DNA of 64,000 bases from Capnocytophaga ochracea DSM 7271 (GTDB taxonomy: Bacteria; Bacteroidota; Bacteroidia; Flavobacteriales; Flavobacteriaceae), in NCBI RefSeq assembly GCF_000023285.1, contig NC_013162.1, positions 2,421,001 to 2,485,000 on the forward strand, given 5' to 3'. A program made the translations under genes and the position numbers. The notes below the pieces were generated by a model. That model saw nothing but the letters and a program-made list of their open reading frames with translations. It had not been told where the DNA came from and ran no database searches. This document shows positions 52,762-61,087 of this stretch, piece after piece. Within the stretch, counting starts at the first letter, position 1. Every line of letters begins with the position of its first letter.

Positions 52762-53685
52762 CTACATTTGGTTACATTTGTTAAAGAAATCAATGCTTTC
52801 CAATTCTTTCTTAATGACTGCTTCCTCTTCATCAGTAATGTTTTGGAAAGGCGTACGGTTGATACCTAAGTCTAAACCAAGCAACTTCATTATACGCTTG
52901 CCGCACACTATGTTGCCACGATATTTAGCAATTACATTTATCACGTCTTGGGCGTAGTTTTGCAACTCAGCAGCTTTGGCAATATTGCCCTTGTGGTATT
53001 CATCTATGATACCTACCAATACCTTGCCTATATAGCTACCAGTACCGCTAATGCCACCACGAGCACCCCCCATTACAAGAGCATTGAGGATAGTCTCGTC
53101 TAAGCCGTAGAGCATATCGTATTTACCATTGTTGTACAACATACATTGGTTGTACTCATAAAGTGGTTCGTAGGTGTATTTGATACCCGCTAAGTTAGGA
53201 ATACGTCCGTCAGCTGCTTTAAGGAAAGGCAACATAGGAAGGTACACCCCATTGAGCACAGGGATATGGTAAAAATAGAAAGGCAGATTAGACGCTCCAC
53301 AAGCTATTTCCTCGCAGTATTTCACCAGCTCCTCTACCCTACCCGCTTTGGGGAAAGGTGAAGCCATTGCCCCTATACCGAAAGCCCCAATTTCTTGGGC
53401 GTGTTGTGCCATTTTGTAGCTATCTTTTATGCAAGTAGCCCCACAGTGTACAATCACTTTGAAGCCTTTGGGAGCTACTGACACCCATTTTTCGGCTATC
53501 TTCATACGTTCTTCAACCGTCATCATATAGCCTTCACCTGACGAACCATTGATAAATACCCCTATCAATCCATTTTTTTGCAAGAGTTTTGCATACTGAT
53601 CAATAGGGTCTAAATTTACTTCTCCTTTCTTGTCGAAAGGTGTAAAGGGCGCTACTATCAGCCCATTAATTTTTTCAAATGTCAT
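52762..53685 (-). CDS. nanA: N-acetylneuraminate lyase
   Basis: Cleaves Neu5Ac to ManNAc and pyruvate. 307 residues. DHDPS/NAL fold with GSSGEG (47-52), YHIPVLNG with the catalytic Tyr, and Schiff-base Lys169 in AGIKYTYEPLYEY. Residues after the lysine (GLDETIL) fit NanA rather than dihydrodipicolinate synthase. Flanked by a transporter and the SusCD pair of the sialic-acid locus. Confidence 0.92.
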   Translation of the reverse strand: MTFEKINGLIVAPFTPFDKKGEVNLDPIDQYAKLLQKNGLIGVFINGSSGEGYMMTVEERMKIAEKWVSVAPKGFKVIVHCGATCIKDSYKMAQHAQEIGAFGIGAMASPFPKAGRVEELVKYCEEIACGASNLPFYFYHIPVLNGVYLPMLPFLKAADGRIPNLAGIKYTYEPLYEYNQCMLYNNGKYDMLYGLDETILNALVMGGARGGISGTGSYIGKVLVGIIDEYHKGNIAKAAELQNYAQDVINVIAKYRGNIVCGKRIMKLLGLDLGINRTPFQNITDEEEAVIKKELESIDFFNKCNQM

Positions 53686-53710
53686 TTTATTTAGTTATTT
53701 ATTCCTCTCC

Positions 53711-53830
53711 CTCTCCTTTCTTCCCCTTCCAAAAAGGAAGGGGAAGGGGAACCTCAAAAGCAATAATAAGGAGAGTGTTTATTAATAATTCTATTTCAAT
53801 TAGCTCCTCCTTGAGAGGGGTTGGGGATTA
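53711..53830 (+). repeat. C-rich/G-rich palindromic repeat, copy 4
   Basis: CCCCTTCC-AAAAA-GGAAGGGG hairpin (about 53724-53744) with GGGGAACCTC after it, and a second part CTCCTCCTTGAGAGGGGTTGGGGATTATT (in pieces, 53802-53830) that reaches the stop of the MFS gene. It separates the MFS and nanA genes. Confidence 0.6.
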
Positions 53831-55063
53831 TTATTCTCCACACAATTCTCTCTTAGGTTTTAAGAATAGCAACATCAGTACAATGGCTATTAAGATAATC
53901 ACCGAGAGTTTGCTAAAATCAGCTCCTAAGTTACCCGCATCGGTAGAAGTACCAAGCATTAAGGTAACAGCATAGCCCGAAAATACGCCTCCCATATTCA
54001 TAATGCCATAAGCCGTAGCGCGTTGCTGTTGTGGAATAATTTGGCATAAGATAGGCATATTGTTGGTATCAAACATTCCGTAACCAATACCAAAAAGCAA
54101 GGTTGCCCCTATCATTGCTACATACGACTCTCCAAAGCCTATGAGTATCAAGGCAGGAATGGTAAGCCCTAAACCAATAGTACTAGTATAGATGCGCGCC
54201 TTGATATTTGTCTGTACCCAGCGGTCGGACAATGTACCTCCTATGAGCACGCCTAAGAAAGAAGATATAGCGATAGAAATTGTTGCTATAGGTCCTGCGG
54301 TAGCCATCGGTACATTTAAGTTGGTTGCAAAGAGCGTAGGCAACCAGTTCTTAGTTCCCCAGCCTGGAAAGCTCGATGCCATAAAGTAGAACAAGAGTAT
54401 CCAGAAAGAGAAAGTGCCAAACACAAGGGCAAGCGACGACAACAATGAGTTTTTCGGTGCTGATGTTGTTTGTGTAGTTGCTTGTGGTTTACGCTCTATA
54501 TCAAAGAGAGTAAATACCAAGAAAAAAGCATACACTATCCCTACCATACCAAACCAGTGAAACACAGTATGCCAAGTATAGTTAGAGGCAATAGTAGCAC
54601 CAAAGCCTCCTAAGGCTTGTCCTGCATAAAGCCCCGACATATGAATACCTATAGCCAAAGAGCGTGTTTTTGAAGTATGGTAATCGGCTATCATAGAAAG
54701 AGCAGTAGCTAAGTAAAGCGCCTCACTGAGTCCCATTAAGGCACGTAGCCAATACACCTGATTAAAGGTTGTCGCATAACCCATACCATAAGTTACTGCC
54801 GACCATACAAACAGGCTTCCTACAATCATCCACTTGCGATTCACGCGGTCGGCAATAATACCAGCCACAGGGCTCATCAATCCGTAGATAAGAAGGAACA
54901 CTCCCATCAACCTACCAAAGTTTTCTCCCACAGCAAGCTCTTTGATGTCCATTTTCATCGACTCCTGCATCGTGGAGAGCATTTGTCGATCTAAATAATT
55001 GAGTAGTGCCACCACCCATAGCAATGCCACTACTATCCAAGGGTATATTTTACTGTTTTTCAT
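53831..55063 (-). CDS. nanT: MFS transporter, likely sialic-acid permease
   Basis: 410 residues, 12 membrane segments. MFS motif A variants ADRVNRKWMIVG and SDRWVQTNIKAR are visible; the start (LNYLDRQMLSTM) is the anion:cation-symporter/hexuronate-like type. Located between nanA and the NanM-like gene, so uptake of sialic acid across the inner membrane is the natural reading; the symbol is given on context. The C-terminal end runs into a palindromic repeat. Confidence 0.82.
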   Translation of the reverse strand: MKNSKIYPWIVVALLWVVALLNYLDRQMLSTMQESMKMDIKELAVGENFGRLMGVFLLIYGLMSPVAGIIADRVNRKWMIVGSLFVWSAVTYGMGYATTFNQVYWLRALMGLSEALYLATALSMIADYHTSKTRSLAIGIHMSGLYAGQALGGFGATIASNYTWHTVFHWFGMVGIVYAFFLVFTLFDIERKPQATTQTTSAPKNSLLSSLALVFGTFSFWILLFYFMASSFPGWGTKNWLPTLFATNLNVPMATAGPIATISIAISSFLGVLIGGTLSDRWVQTNIKARIYTSTIGLGLTIPALILIGFGESYVAMIGATLLFGIGYGMFDTNNMPILCQIIPQQQRATAYGIMNMGGVFSGYAVTLMLGTSTDAGNLGADFSKLSVIILIAIVLMLLFLKPKRELCGE

Positions 55064-55198
55064 AGTATCAATTGTTATATTAGTTTGTTAAAGAGCCTCC
55101 CTACGGTCGGGAAATCTAACAGATTAACAAAAGTTTGTTTGATTTTGTTTTTTTGATTGATTTCTGAGGCATAGCCTCACCCTTTAAGTAAGTATATA

Positions 55199-56431
55199 CT
55201 ATTTTACCACAACTTTAAAAGTTTTATTACTACGTACACCGGGTTTTAGTTCTCCTTGCACGAGGTAAAACTCATCTGGAGAACCTACTAAGGTAGCACC
55301 TGCTCGAGCAAAATCAGTTTGTGTATCGAGCACCGACCACTCTTGCGTGTGAGTATCGAACAGATAACACTCTTTATTGAAACGATAGTACTCAATAGGC
55401 TGTGTCATATAATGCAACATATAGTCGTAGTTTTTCTGCTTGCGTGTCTCATCAGTGAGGGTAGTATCTCGACCTATGTCATAGAGGTCGGTGATGGTTT
55501 TTAAGAAAAGTGTTGCATTTACACCTCCAAAACAAGCAATATAGCGGTTATCAATAGCCAAAGCTGTAGCTCCTGTGAGCGAAAATGGCACTTTATCAGG
55601 ACTTCCTTGTGTAGCTACTTTTTGCCATTGCTGTTGTTGCACACTATACCTCCACACAGCAGTAGAGAGGGCAGGCACGCGGGTAGTATCCCCTCCGAAA
55701 AAGCCTCCTAACAAGAATAAGTGTGTATCACCCTCTTGTTCCATCGCTACTAATACAGGTTGTACACTGGGCTCTTCGGGGAAATCAGGCAAGCGATGCC
55801 ACTCTTTATCAGTAGCAGTATCGATATAATACAGTTTGTTAGAGGGCTTTCCCGAAGCACTACCTCCTGCTACAAACACCTTGCTACCTATGCTCGCTCC
55901 TGCAAAGTTGTCGAGTGGTTCAGGCAAAGAAGGAAAAGAAGTAAGTGTAATGCCTTTTTCTTTTGAATACTGCACCTTATAGCAATTAGCTAAAGAGTGT
56001 GTAGCCGTTTGTCCTCCTATCCACAGATAGCCAGCAGGAATCGCTACCGATACCCCATAAGCTGCTGCCTCAGGAAGCTTGCCCACTGTTTGCCATTCGT
56101 TTTGTGTTTTATTGAAGTGAAGTATTTCATCGTAAAACACTTTCTTTCCGCCTTCAAAACCCAATTTATCAGGGAAGTTACACCCTCCTGCTACCAATAA
56201 TTCACCATTGAGCAGGGCAGCATAAGAAGCCGAAACGCCTTTCTGCAAATCGCCTTCCAAGCCTTGGGTGGTAAGTGTTGTAATATTAATTTTCATAGGT
56301 TGTTCTTTTTGGGTTTCTGTACAAGCCGTCAGAGATAAAACGAATAGAGCAGACTTTGCCAAAGGTGCGAGCCGCACGGGCAGGAAACTTTGGCAAAGTA
56401 GCTTAGACTTTGTCAAAGTTTTTCTGTTCAT
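55199..56431 (-). CDS. nanM: NanM-like N-acetylneuraminate mutarotase, lipoprotein with in-frame repeat
   Basis: Kelch-type propeller of the NanM / cyclically permuted mutarotase group, which equilibrates alpha- and beta-Neu5Ac. 410 residues from ATG 56431. LLVAGGCNFPDKLGFEGGKKVFYDEI and repeated GG motifs are family hallmarks. N-terminus: lipobox LSLTAC (Cys about 37), preceded by an unusually long 27-residue n-region, MNRKTLTKS..., containing LPVRLAPLAKS; this is the translation of the dispersed hairpin repeat. Removing the 54-bp segment leaves MNRKTLTKSALFVLSLTAC, a normal lipoprotein leader. The in-frame ATG 56461 lies in an AT repeat and is less likely. An alternative is that translation starts later at MKINITTL, which would give a cytoplasmic protein. 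Confidence 0.8.
   Translation of the reverse strand: MNRKTLTKSKLLCQSFLPVRLAPLAKSALFVLSLTACTETQKEQPMKINITTLTTQGLEGDLQKGVSASYAALLNGELLVAGGCNFPDKLGFEGGKKVFYDEILHFNKTQNEWQTVGKLPEAAAYGVSVAIPAGYLWIGGQTATHSLANCYKVQYSKEKGITLTSFPSLPEPLDNFAGASIGSKVFVAGGSASGKPSNKLYYIDTATDKEWHRLPDFPEEPSVQPVLVAMEQEGDTHLFLLGGFFGGDTTRVPALSTAVWRYSVQQQQWQKVATQGSPDKVPFSLTGATALAIDNRYIACFGGVNATLFLKTITDLYDIGRDTTLTDETRKQKNYDYMLHYMTQPIEYYRFNKECYLFDTHTQEWSVLDTQTDFARAGATLVGSPDEFYLVQGELKPGVRSNKTFKVVVK
56347..56400 (-). repeat. Hairpin repeat inside the nanM signal-peptide region (54 bp = 18 codons)
   Basis: Minus strand: ACTTTGCCAAAG, then CTGCCC with hairpin GTGCG-GCT-CGCAC, then CTTTGGCAAAGT: the hairpin core flanked by a perfect 12-bp inverted repeat. 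It is bordered by near-identical TTGACAAAGTCT and TTGGCAAAGTCT (11 of 12), which looks like a duplicated target or a duplicated arm. The length is a multiple of three, so the frame is kept. Confidence 0.75.
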
Positions 56432-56461
56432 TATTTGTTTTTTATCATTAACCATTAACAA

Positions 56462-57631
56462 TTAACCATTAATCATTGCAATTGTTTTCCACACTTGATA
56501 TAAGCCACGTGGTACGTGGAAACAGCCTTTCCATTTACCGCCTTTGAGGTCTAAAAGCACTTCGCCTTGGCGATTGAGGTACCCCCACCATTCGCGGTGT
56601 TTAGGGTCTTTAAAATGTTCCCAAGTGTAATGATGCACTTTCTCAAACCACTGCAAGCACTCTTTATTACCAGTGAGTTGATATCCTTTTATCAGCGAAA
56701 TAAGCGTTTCTATATGTACCCACCACAGTTTCTGATCCCATTCTAATTGTTGGGGCGGACAGCCTTTTCTATCCATAAAGTAGTAGATACCGCCATACTG
56801 TTTATCCCAACCGTAGTCAATCATTTTTAGGGTAGTTTGCACCGCCTTTTCGATAAGCTCAGGACGATTGAGACGTTTGCCTAAGTCCATTATAAACCAC
56901 ATTGCCTCAATGGCGTGACCGGGGGTAAGCTGACGACCTTCAAAAGTATCAGATAGCGAACCATCAGCATTTACATTTTCTACTACGATGCCACCCAGTT
57001 CAGGGCGTAAAAATACGTCCATTACTTCGTGAATACAAGTATCCATCGTTTTCTCGATGAAAGCCTCGTCCAATAAGGGTTCTATCTCCAATGCCAAATT
57101 ACAGAGAATCATAGGCAAGGCAAAGTTTTTAAGCGAACGAGTGCCTGGGTAGGCTTTGCTCCATTTCCCCTTAGGATTATCTTGTTTAGAAAGGATAATA
57201 TCAAAAGTGCGTTTGGCTATATCGGCATATTCCTGATTGCCTGTGGCAATGCTCAACTGACCGAAAGCCATCGTAGCAAAGGTATAAGAGAAAATATTAT
57301 ATGGTTCCACAAGAGGGTTACCTTGTCGGTCTAATGAAAAATACCAGTTTAGGTTTCCGTCGTGTCCGTATTTTTTGAGGAACTCTGCTCCTTGTATAGC
57401 GCAATCCAACCATTCTTGTCGTTTTTCTACACGGTTATAAAGCATTGCAAAGAACCATACTTCACGCCCTTGTAACCAAATAAACTTATCGGTATCAAAT
57501 ACATTTCCTTGGCGGTCAAGACAAGTAAAATAACCACCATATTCTTTGTCTTGCGATTTCTCTAACCAAAACGGAATCACGTTTTGTAACAATTCATCGC
57601 GATATTGTTTTTCTAATTGTTTAAAATCCAT
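56462..57631 (-). CDS. AGE-family N-acylglucosamine 2-epimerase
   Basis: 389 residues, (alpha/alpha)6 barrel family. DKFIWLQGREVWFFAMLYN, TPGHAIEAMWFIMDLGKR, WWVHIETL and EWWGYLNR are the usual AGE motifs with the conserved histidines. Expected to turn ManNAc from the lyase into GlcNAc; in Bacteroides this AGE-type enzyme takes the NanE role. First gene of the minus-strand sialic-acid locus, 30 bases from nanM. Confidence 0.9.
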   Translation of the reverse strand: MDFKQLEKQYRDELLQNVIPFWLEKSQDKEYGGYFTCLDRQGNVFDTDKFIWLQGREVWFFAMLYNRVEKRQEWLDCAIQGAEFLKKYGHDGNLNWYFSLDRQGNPLVEPYNIFSYTFATMAFGQLSIATGNQEYADIAKRTFDIILSKQDNPKGKWSKAYPGTRSLKNFALPMILCNLALEIEPLLDEAFIEKTMDTCIHEVMDVFLRPELGGIVVENVNADGSLSDTFEGRQLTPGHAIEAMWFIMDLGKRLNRPELIEKAVQTTLKMIDYGWDKQYGGIYYFMDRKGCPPQQLEWDQKLWWVHIETLISLIKGYQLTGNKECLQWFEKVHHYTWEHFKDPKHREWWGYLNRQGEVLLDLKGGKWKGCFHVPRGLYQVWKTIAMING

Positions 57632-58228
57632 TATTAAAATAGTATCTTAGTTCTAATTGCGATTTAGTTTCTATTCTTCTTTAATCGACGGGGCAAAATA
57701 ACAAATAAAAAATGATATGACCAAATATTTAATAAAGTTTTTTTATATATAAATTTTATGAAATGTTGATTTTAGTTATAATAAACTGATTTACATATAT
57801 ATTTGAATTGAATAGAAAATATTACATTTTCGTATTATTTCGAAAAAACAACTATAAACAATCTTTTTATTTTCTATTTCATTCAAAAATCTATCATAAA
57901 GAATAATTTAAAATATTTTATTTTACAAATTCTACATAGTATAAAAACTACAATAATAAAACTTTTAATTAATAACAGCCTATTAATTTATTCGAAATAG
58001 AAAATAAGGCGCATAATAATAAAATAGAAAGGTTATATTAATATGTATAAAGCAAAGCAAACAGCTTCGTACTATAATTTATTTCCAAGAATAAATCCAT
58101 CATTTTCCTATTGCAAAAGAGTCTCTCCCTTTTTTATTACACATTATATATCAATCGCTTACAAACCACTCCCTATATTTCAACACTTATATTACTTCTC
58201 AAAACCTATTCTCCTTCATTGTTCCATT
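57632..58228. other. AT-rich region upstream of the sialic-acid locus
   Basis: No credible gene. Carries three related copies of GAAATAGAAAAT: GAATAGAAAAT at 57810-57820, inverted at 57869-57880 and direct at 57994-58005; the first two form a 17/19 inverted repeat (57802-57820 with 57869-57887). This is where an operator for the nan genes would be expected; no clear consensus promoter was found. The open frame 58043-58411 has no family features. Confidence 0.45.
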
Positions 58229-58330
58229 ATCAGCCCGTATCACTCGCACCGTTGTTTGTATGAACATTGCCAAAATTTCAAATCTTTGGCAATGTTAAAA
58301 TCCACTAATAACCTTCTTCTTATCTCCCTC
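58229..58330 (+). repeat. Dispersed repeat with TTTGCC/GGCAAA hairpin, copy B
   Basis: A degraded hairpin core (CCCGTATCACTCGCACC), then the perfect 12-bp inverted repeat AACATTGCCAAA / TTTGGCAATGTT (58263-58295), then ATCCACTAATAACCTTCTTC. Reverse-complement homologue of 41443-41520. Confidence 0.75.
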
Positions 58331-58378
58331 TTAGATTTAGCTTACCTTCTTTTTTCGTTCGTCATTTGTTCGTCTTTA

Positions 58379-58418
58379 CGTCGCTGTAGTTCCCCCTTTG
58401 GAGCAGGTTAAGGAGAGG
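58379..58418 (+). repeat. C-rich/G-rich palindromic repeat, copy 5
   Basis: CGTCGCTGTAGTTCC then CCCTTTGGAG and AGGAGAGGTTTT. It immediately precedes the largest 11-bp array; a related copy in the same orientation follows the array at 58824. Confidence 0.65.
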
Positions 58419-58425
58419 TTTTGTT

Positions 58426-58820
58426 CGTCTTTTCTATATCTGTCCGTGCGGCTCGCACCGTCTTTTGTTCGTCTTTTGTTCGTCTTTTGTTCGTCTTTTG
58501 TTCGTCTTTTGTTCGTCTTTTGTTCGTCTTTTGTTCGTCTTTTGTTCGTCTTTTGTTCGTCTTTTGTTCGTCTTTTGTTCGTCTTTTGTTCGTCTTTTGT
58601 TCGTCTTTTGTTCGTCTTTTGTTCGTCTTTTGTTCGTCTTTTGTTCGTCTTTTGTTCGTCTTTTGTTCGTCTTTTGTTCGTCTTTTGTTCGTCTTTTGTT
58701 CGTCTTTTGTTCGTCTTTTGTTCGTCTTTTGTTCGTCTTTTGTTCGTCTTTTGTTCGTCTTTTGTTCGTCTTTTGTTCGTCTTTCCTTCGTCTTTTGTTC
58801 GTCTTTTGTTCGTCTTTATG
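58426..58820 (+). repeat. 11-bp-phased hairpin repeat, locus 7 (33-bp module + 32 units)
   Basis: 33-bp module at 58426-58458 with hairpin GTGCG-GCT-CGCAC (58446-58458), then 32 copies of CGTCTTTTGTT in perfect phase (58459-58810; one is CGTCTTTCCTT at 58778-58788), then a decayed unit. It is the longest and most uniform array here. All three plus-strand frames and one minus frame stay open through it and encode 11-residue repeats; these are not regarded as genes. Confidence 0.93.
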
Positions 58821-58823
58821 TCG

Positions 58824-58980
58824 TCGTAGTTCCCCCTTTGGAGGAAGCCAGCGAAAGCTGGGTATGTGTAAGGGGGAGGTTTTATTTGTCATTCGGTCGT
58901 TTATCATCTATTGTAGACCCACTGTAAACCCACTCATCATTCGCCTTTCCGTCGTCACACCTCCCTTACTGTCTTTATCA
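58824..58980 (+). repeat. C-rich/G-rich palindromic repeat, copy 6, and decayed 11-mers
   Basis: GTCGTAGTTCCCCCTTTGGAGG, with AGCCAGC-GAAA-GCTGGGTATGTG inserted before GGGGGAGGTTTT. Then TAGACCCACTG TAAACCCACTC ATCATTCGCCT, 11-bp steps that are the reverse complement of the GGGTCTACAGT type at 41241-41394. Confidence 0.6.
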
Positions 58981-59044
58981 AAGTTGAAATCCCCTCCGCA
59001 TTACATTCATCATTAATCACTAACCACTAACCATTAATTAAAAT

Positions 59045-59076
59045 TTTGCTCATTTGCTAATTATTCTCTACCTTTG
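59045..59076 (+). promoter_or_regulatory. Promoter for cutC
   Basis: TTTG (59045-59048), 20 nt, TAccTTTG (59069-59076), 23 bases before the cutC ATG. Confidence 0.65.
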
Positions 59077-59099
59077 CACTCCAAATTAACAAAGACATT

Positions 59100-59825
59100 A
59101 TGATTTACGAAATATGTGCCAGCTCATTCGAGTCGGCTAAAAATGCACAAGAAGCAGGTGCTACTCGCATTGAATTATGCAGTGAATTGGGAGTAGGAGG
59201 CATCACTCCCAGCTACGGATTGATTAAAAAAGTAATGGACGAACTGAGCATCGGCAATTGTGTGCTGATACGTCCACGCAGTGGCGATTTCACTTATACC
59301 GAAGAAGAATTCGATGTAATGTTGCGCGATATTGTTCTTTGCCGTGAGTTGGGTTGTATGGGCGTAGTAACGGGTGTATTGCACCGCGATAATACCATTG
59401 ATGAAGAACGCACCGCACGCCTCATTGAAGCCTCTGGCGATATGGAATTTATCTATCATCGCGCTTTCGACTGTACCCCCGACCCCATTGTAGCTATTCA
59501 AACCTTGAAACGTTTGGGAGTAAAACGCATTCTCACCTCAGGAGGTAAGAAATCGGCTATTGAGGGGCTCGCTCTTCTAAAAGAACTCAATCGCATTGGC
59601 GGAGGACGACCTACTATTATGCCCGGTGGTGGCATCAATGCGCAAAGTATCGTGCAGATAAAAGCTGCCGGTTTTACCGAAGTACATTTCTCAGGTACTG
59701 TTTTCGAAGATTTAGGTACTACCTTACCTTTCTCGTTCAAAACAGAAAGTTTTTTAGATGAAACCAAAAGACCTATTTCTAACGTTAAAGTTATTCGTGA
59801 GATTATTAGCAAATTAGCAAATTAA
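59100..59825 (+). CDS. cutC: CutC family protein
   Basis: 241 residues, TIM-barrel CutC family, normal length. YEICASSFESAKNAQEAGATRIELCSELGVGGITPSYG, RPRSGDFTYTEEEFDVM and PGGGINAQSI are family signatures. Historically linked to copper tolerance; the evidence for a direct copper role is weak. Followed 18 bases later by the metallophosphoesterase gene, so probably co-transcribed. Confidence 0.92.
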   Translation: MIYEICASSFESAKNAQEAGATRIELCSELGVGGITPSYGLIKKVMDELSIGNCVLIRPRSGDFTYTEEEFDVMLRDIVLCRELGCMGVVTGVLHRDNTIDEERTARLIEASGDMEFIYHRAFDCTPDPIVAIQTLKRLGVKRILTSGGKKSAIEGLALLKELNRIGGGRPTIMPGGGINAQSIVQIKAAGFTEVHFSGTVFEDLGTTLPFSFKTESFLDETKRPISNVKVIREIISKLAN

Positions 59826-59843
59826 CGAATAGGCAAATATTCT

Positions 59844-61055
59844 ATGATTTATATTATACTTATCAGTATCTTTACGCTGTATTTCTTATTGAGTTTTTAT
59901 GCTAGCAGAAGTTTAAAGACTCTTGTCGCAGCACGATGGATACATTGGACTTTTTGGGGAATAGCAGTAGCGATTGTTCTCAACCTTCTTTATCATTGGT
60001 TCAACAGAGGTAAAACGGTGTGGAGTGCTCCTCAGCAATATGCTGTGGCAGGACTACTTACGTGGCTCATCATCTGCTTATTTGTCAGTTTGCCTTTGCT
60101 TATAGAAGATATTACTCGGCTTATACGCGCTTTTTTCAGCAAGAAAAAGCAAAACGCTCCTCGTATCCCCTCGCGACGCAAGTTTATCAGTATGCTGGGT
60201 TGGGGCTTGGCGGCAATTCCTTTTGCCTCTATCCTCTACGCTATTTTTAAAGGAAAGTACAATTACAAGGTATGGAAGTATACCCTTTATTTTCCCGACC
60301 TTCCTAAGGCGTTCGATGGCTATCGAATTACTCAAATCTCGGATATTCACTGTGGAAGTTTCGACAATTATGAAAAGATACGTTATGGGGTAGAACTTAT
60401 CAATGCTCAAAAGAGTGATGTCATTCTTTTTACGGGCGATTTGGTAAATAACTTGGCAGAGGAGGTTCACGTTTGGAAAAGCTTGTTTGCTACGTTGCAC
60501 GCTCCTGATGGTGTCTTTTCTATTATGGGTAACCACGATTATGGCGATTACTCTTCTTGGGAAAGCGTTGAAGCTAAGCGCAAAAACTTAGAACACTTGT
60601 TTGATTTACAAAAGGAAATGGGTTGGGACTTGCTCCTAAATGAACATCGCTATTTAGAACGCAATGGCGAAAAGATTGCCCTTATAGGCGTTGAAAACTG
60701 GGGGCGCGGTAGGTTCTCTAAATACGGCGACCTCAATAAAGCTATGGAGGGAGTAAACGAAGAAGATTTTAAAATACTGATGAGCCACGACCCTACTCAT
60801 TTTCAAGAAATTGTTTTGCCCGAGAGAAAGAACATAGCGCTCACCCTTAGCGGTCATACACACGGAATGCAGTGCGGGATTGAAATACCCCAATGGCGGT
60901 GGAGTCCCTCACAATATATTTATAAATATTGGGGAGGTATGTATAAAGAAGGAGCGCAATATTTAAACGTAAATCGTGGGTTTGGGTATCACGCATTCCC
61001 TGGAAGGTTAGGCGTATGGCCTGAAATTACTGTCATAGAACTCAAACGAGGATAA
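59844..61055 (+). CDS. Membrane metallophosphoesterase
   Basis: 403 residues. Three to four N-terminal membrane segments (about 1-130), then a calcineurin-like phosphoesterase domain: ISDIHCG, GDLVNN, MGNHDYG, SHDPTHF and LSGHTHGMQ supply the two-metal ligands. YkuE/YaeI-type enzymes with this layout have been linked to UDP-diacylglucosamine-like or other envelope phosphoesters; substrate here is unknown. It may be co-transcribed with cutC. Confidence 0.88.
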   Translation: MIYIILISIFTLYFLLSFYASRSLKTLVAARWIHWTFWGIAVAIVLNLLYHWFNRGKTVWSAPQQYAVAGLLTWLIICLFVSLPLLIEDITRLIRAFFSKKKQNAPRIPSRRKFISMLGWGLAAIPFASILYAIFKGKYNYKVWKYTLYFPDLPKAFDGYRITQISDIHCGSFDNYEKIRYGVELINAQKSDVILFTGDLVNNLAEEVHVWKSLFATLHAPDGVFSIMGNHDYGDYSSWESVEAKRKNLEHLFDLQKEMGWDLLLNEHRYLERNGEKIALIGVENWGRGRFSKYGDLNKAMEGVNEEDFKILMSHDPTHFQEIVLPERKNIALTLSGHTHGMQCGIEIPQWRWSPSQYIYKYWGGMYKEGAQYLNVNRGFGYHAFPGRLGVWPEITVIELKRG

Positions 61056-61068
61056 TATACATACATCA

Positions 61069-61076
61069 TACTTTTG
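61069..61076 (+). promoter_or_regulatory. -7 box before the UvrD-type gene
   Basis: TActTTTG 11 bases before ATG 61088; no -33 match at 19-20 nt, so weak. Confidence 0.3.
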
Positions 61077-61087
61077 CGAAGATTATT

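Noticed and set aside
56432-56461. Ten-codon extension of the nanM-like gene (MLMVNDKKQI)
   Set aside because: It is encoded by a dispersed AT-rich TTAATGGTTAATG repeat; the next ATG gives a better lipoprotein leader.
58043-58411. 122-residue open frame upstream of the big array
   Set aside because: It runs through two repeat elements, has no domain or promoter, and its composition matches the AT-rich intergenic region.
58426-58820. CRISPR array
   Set aside because: The unit is 11 bp, there are no unique spacers, and no cas gene is in the window.
58434-58907. Long open frames through the 58-kb array on both strands (11-residue repeats such as FVFCSSFVRLL and DEQKTNKRRTK)
   Set aside because: The 11-bp unit has no stop in several frames, so every array gives overlapping open frames in three or four frames at once. 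No promoter or start signal is linked to them and the same occurs at every array.
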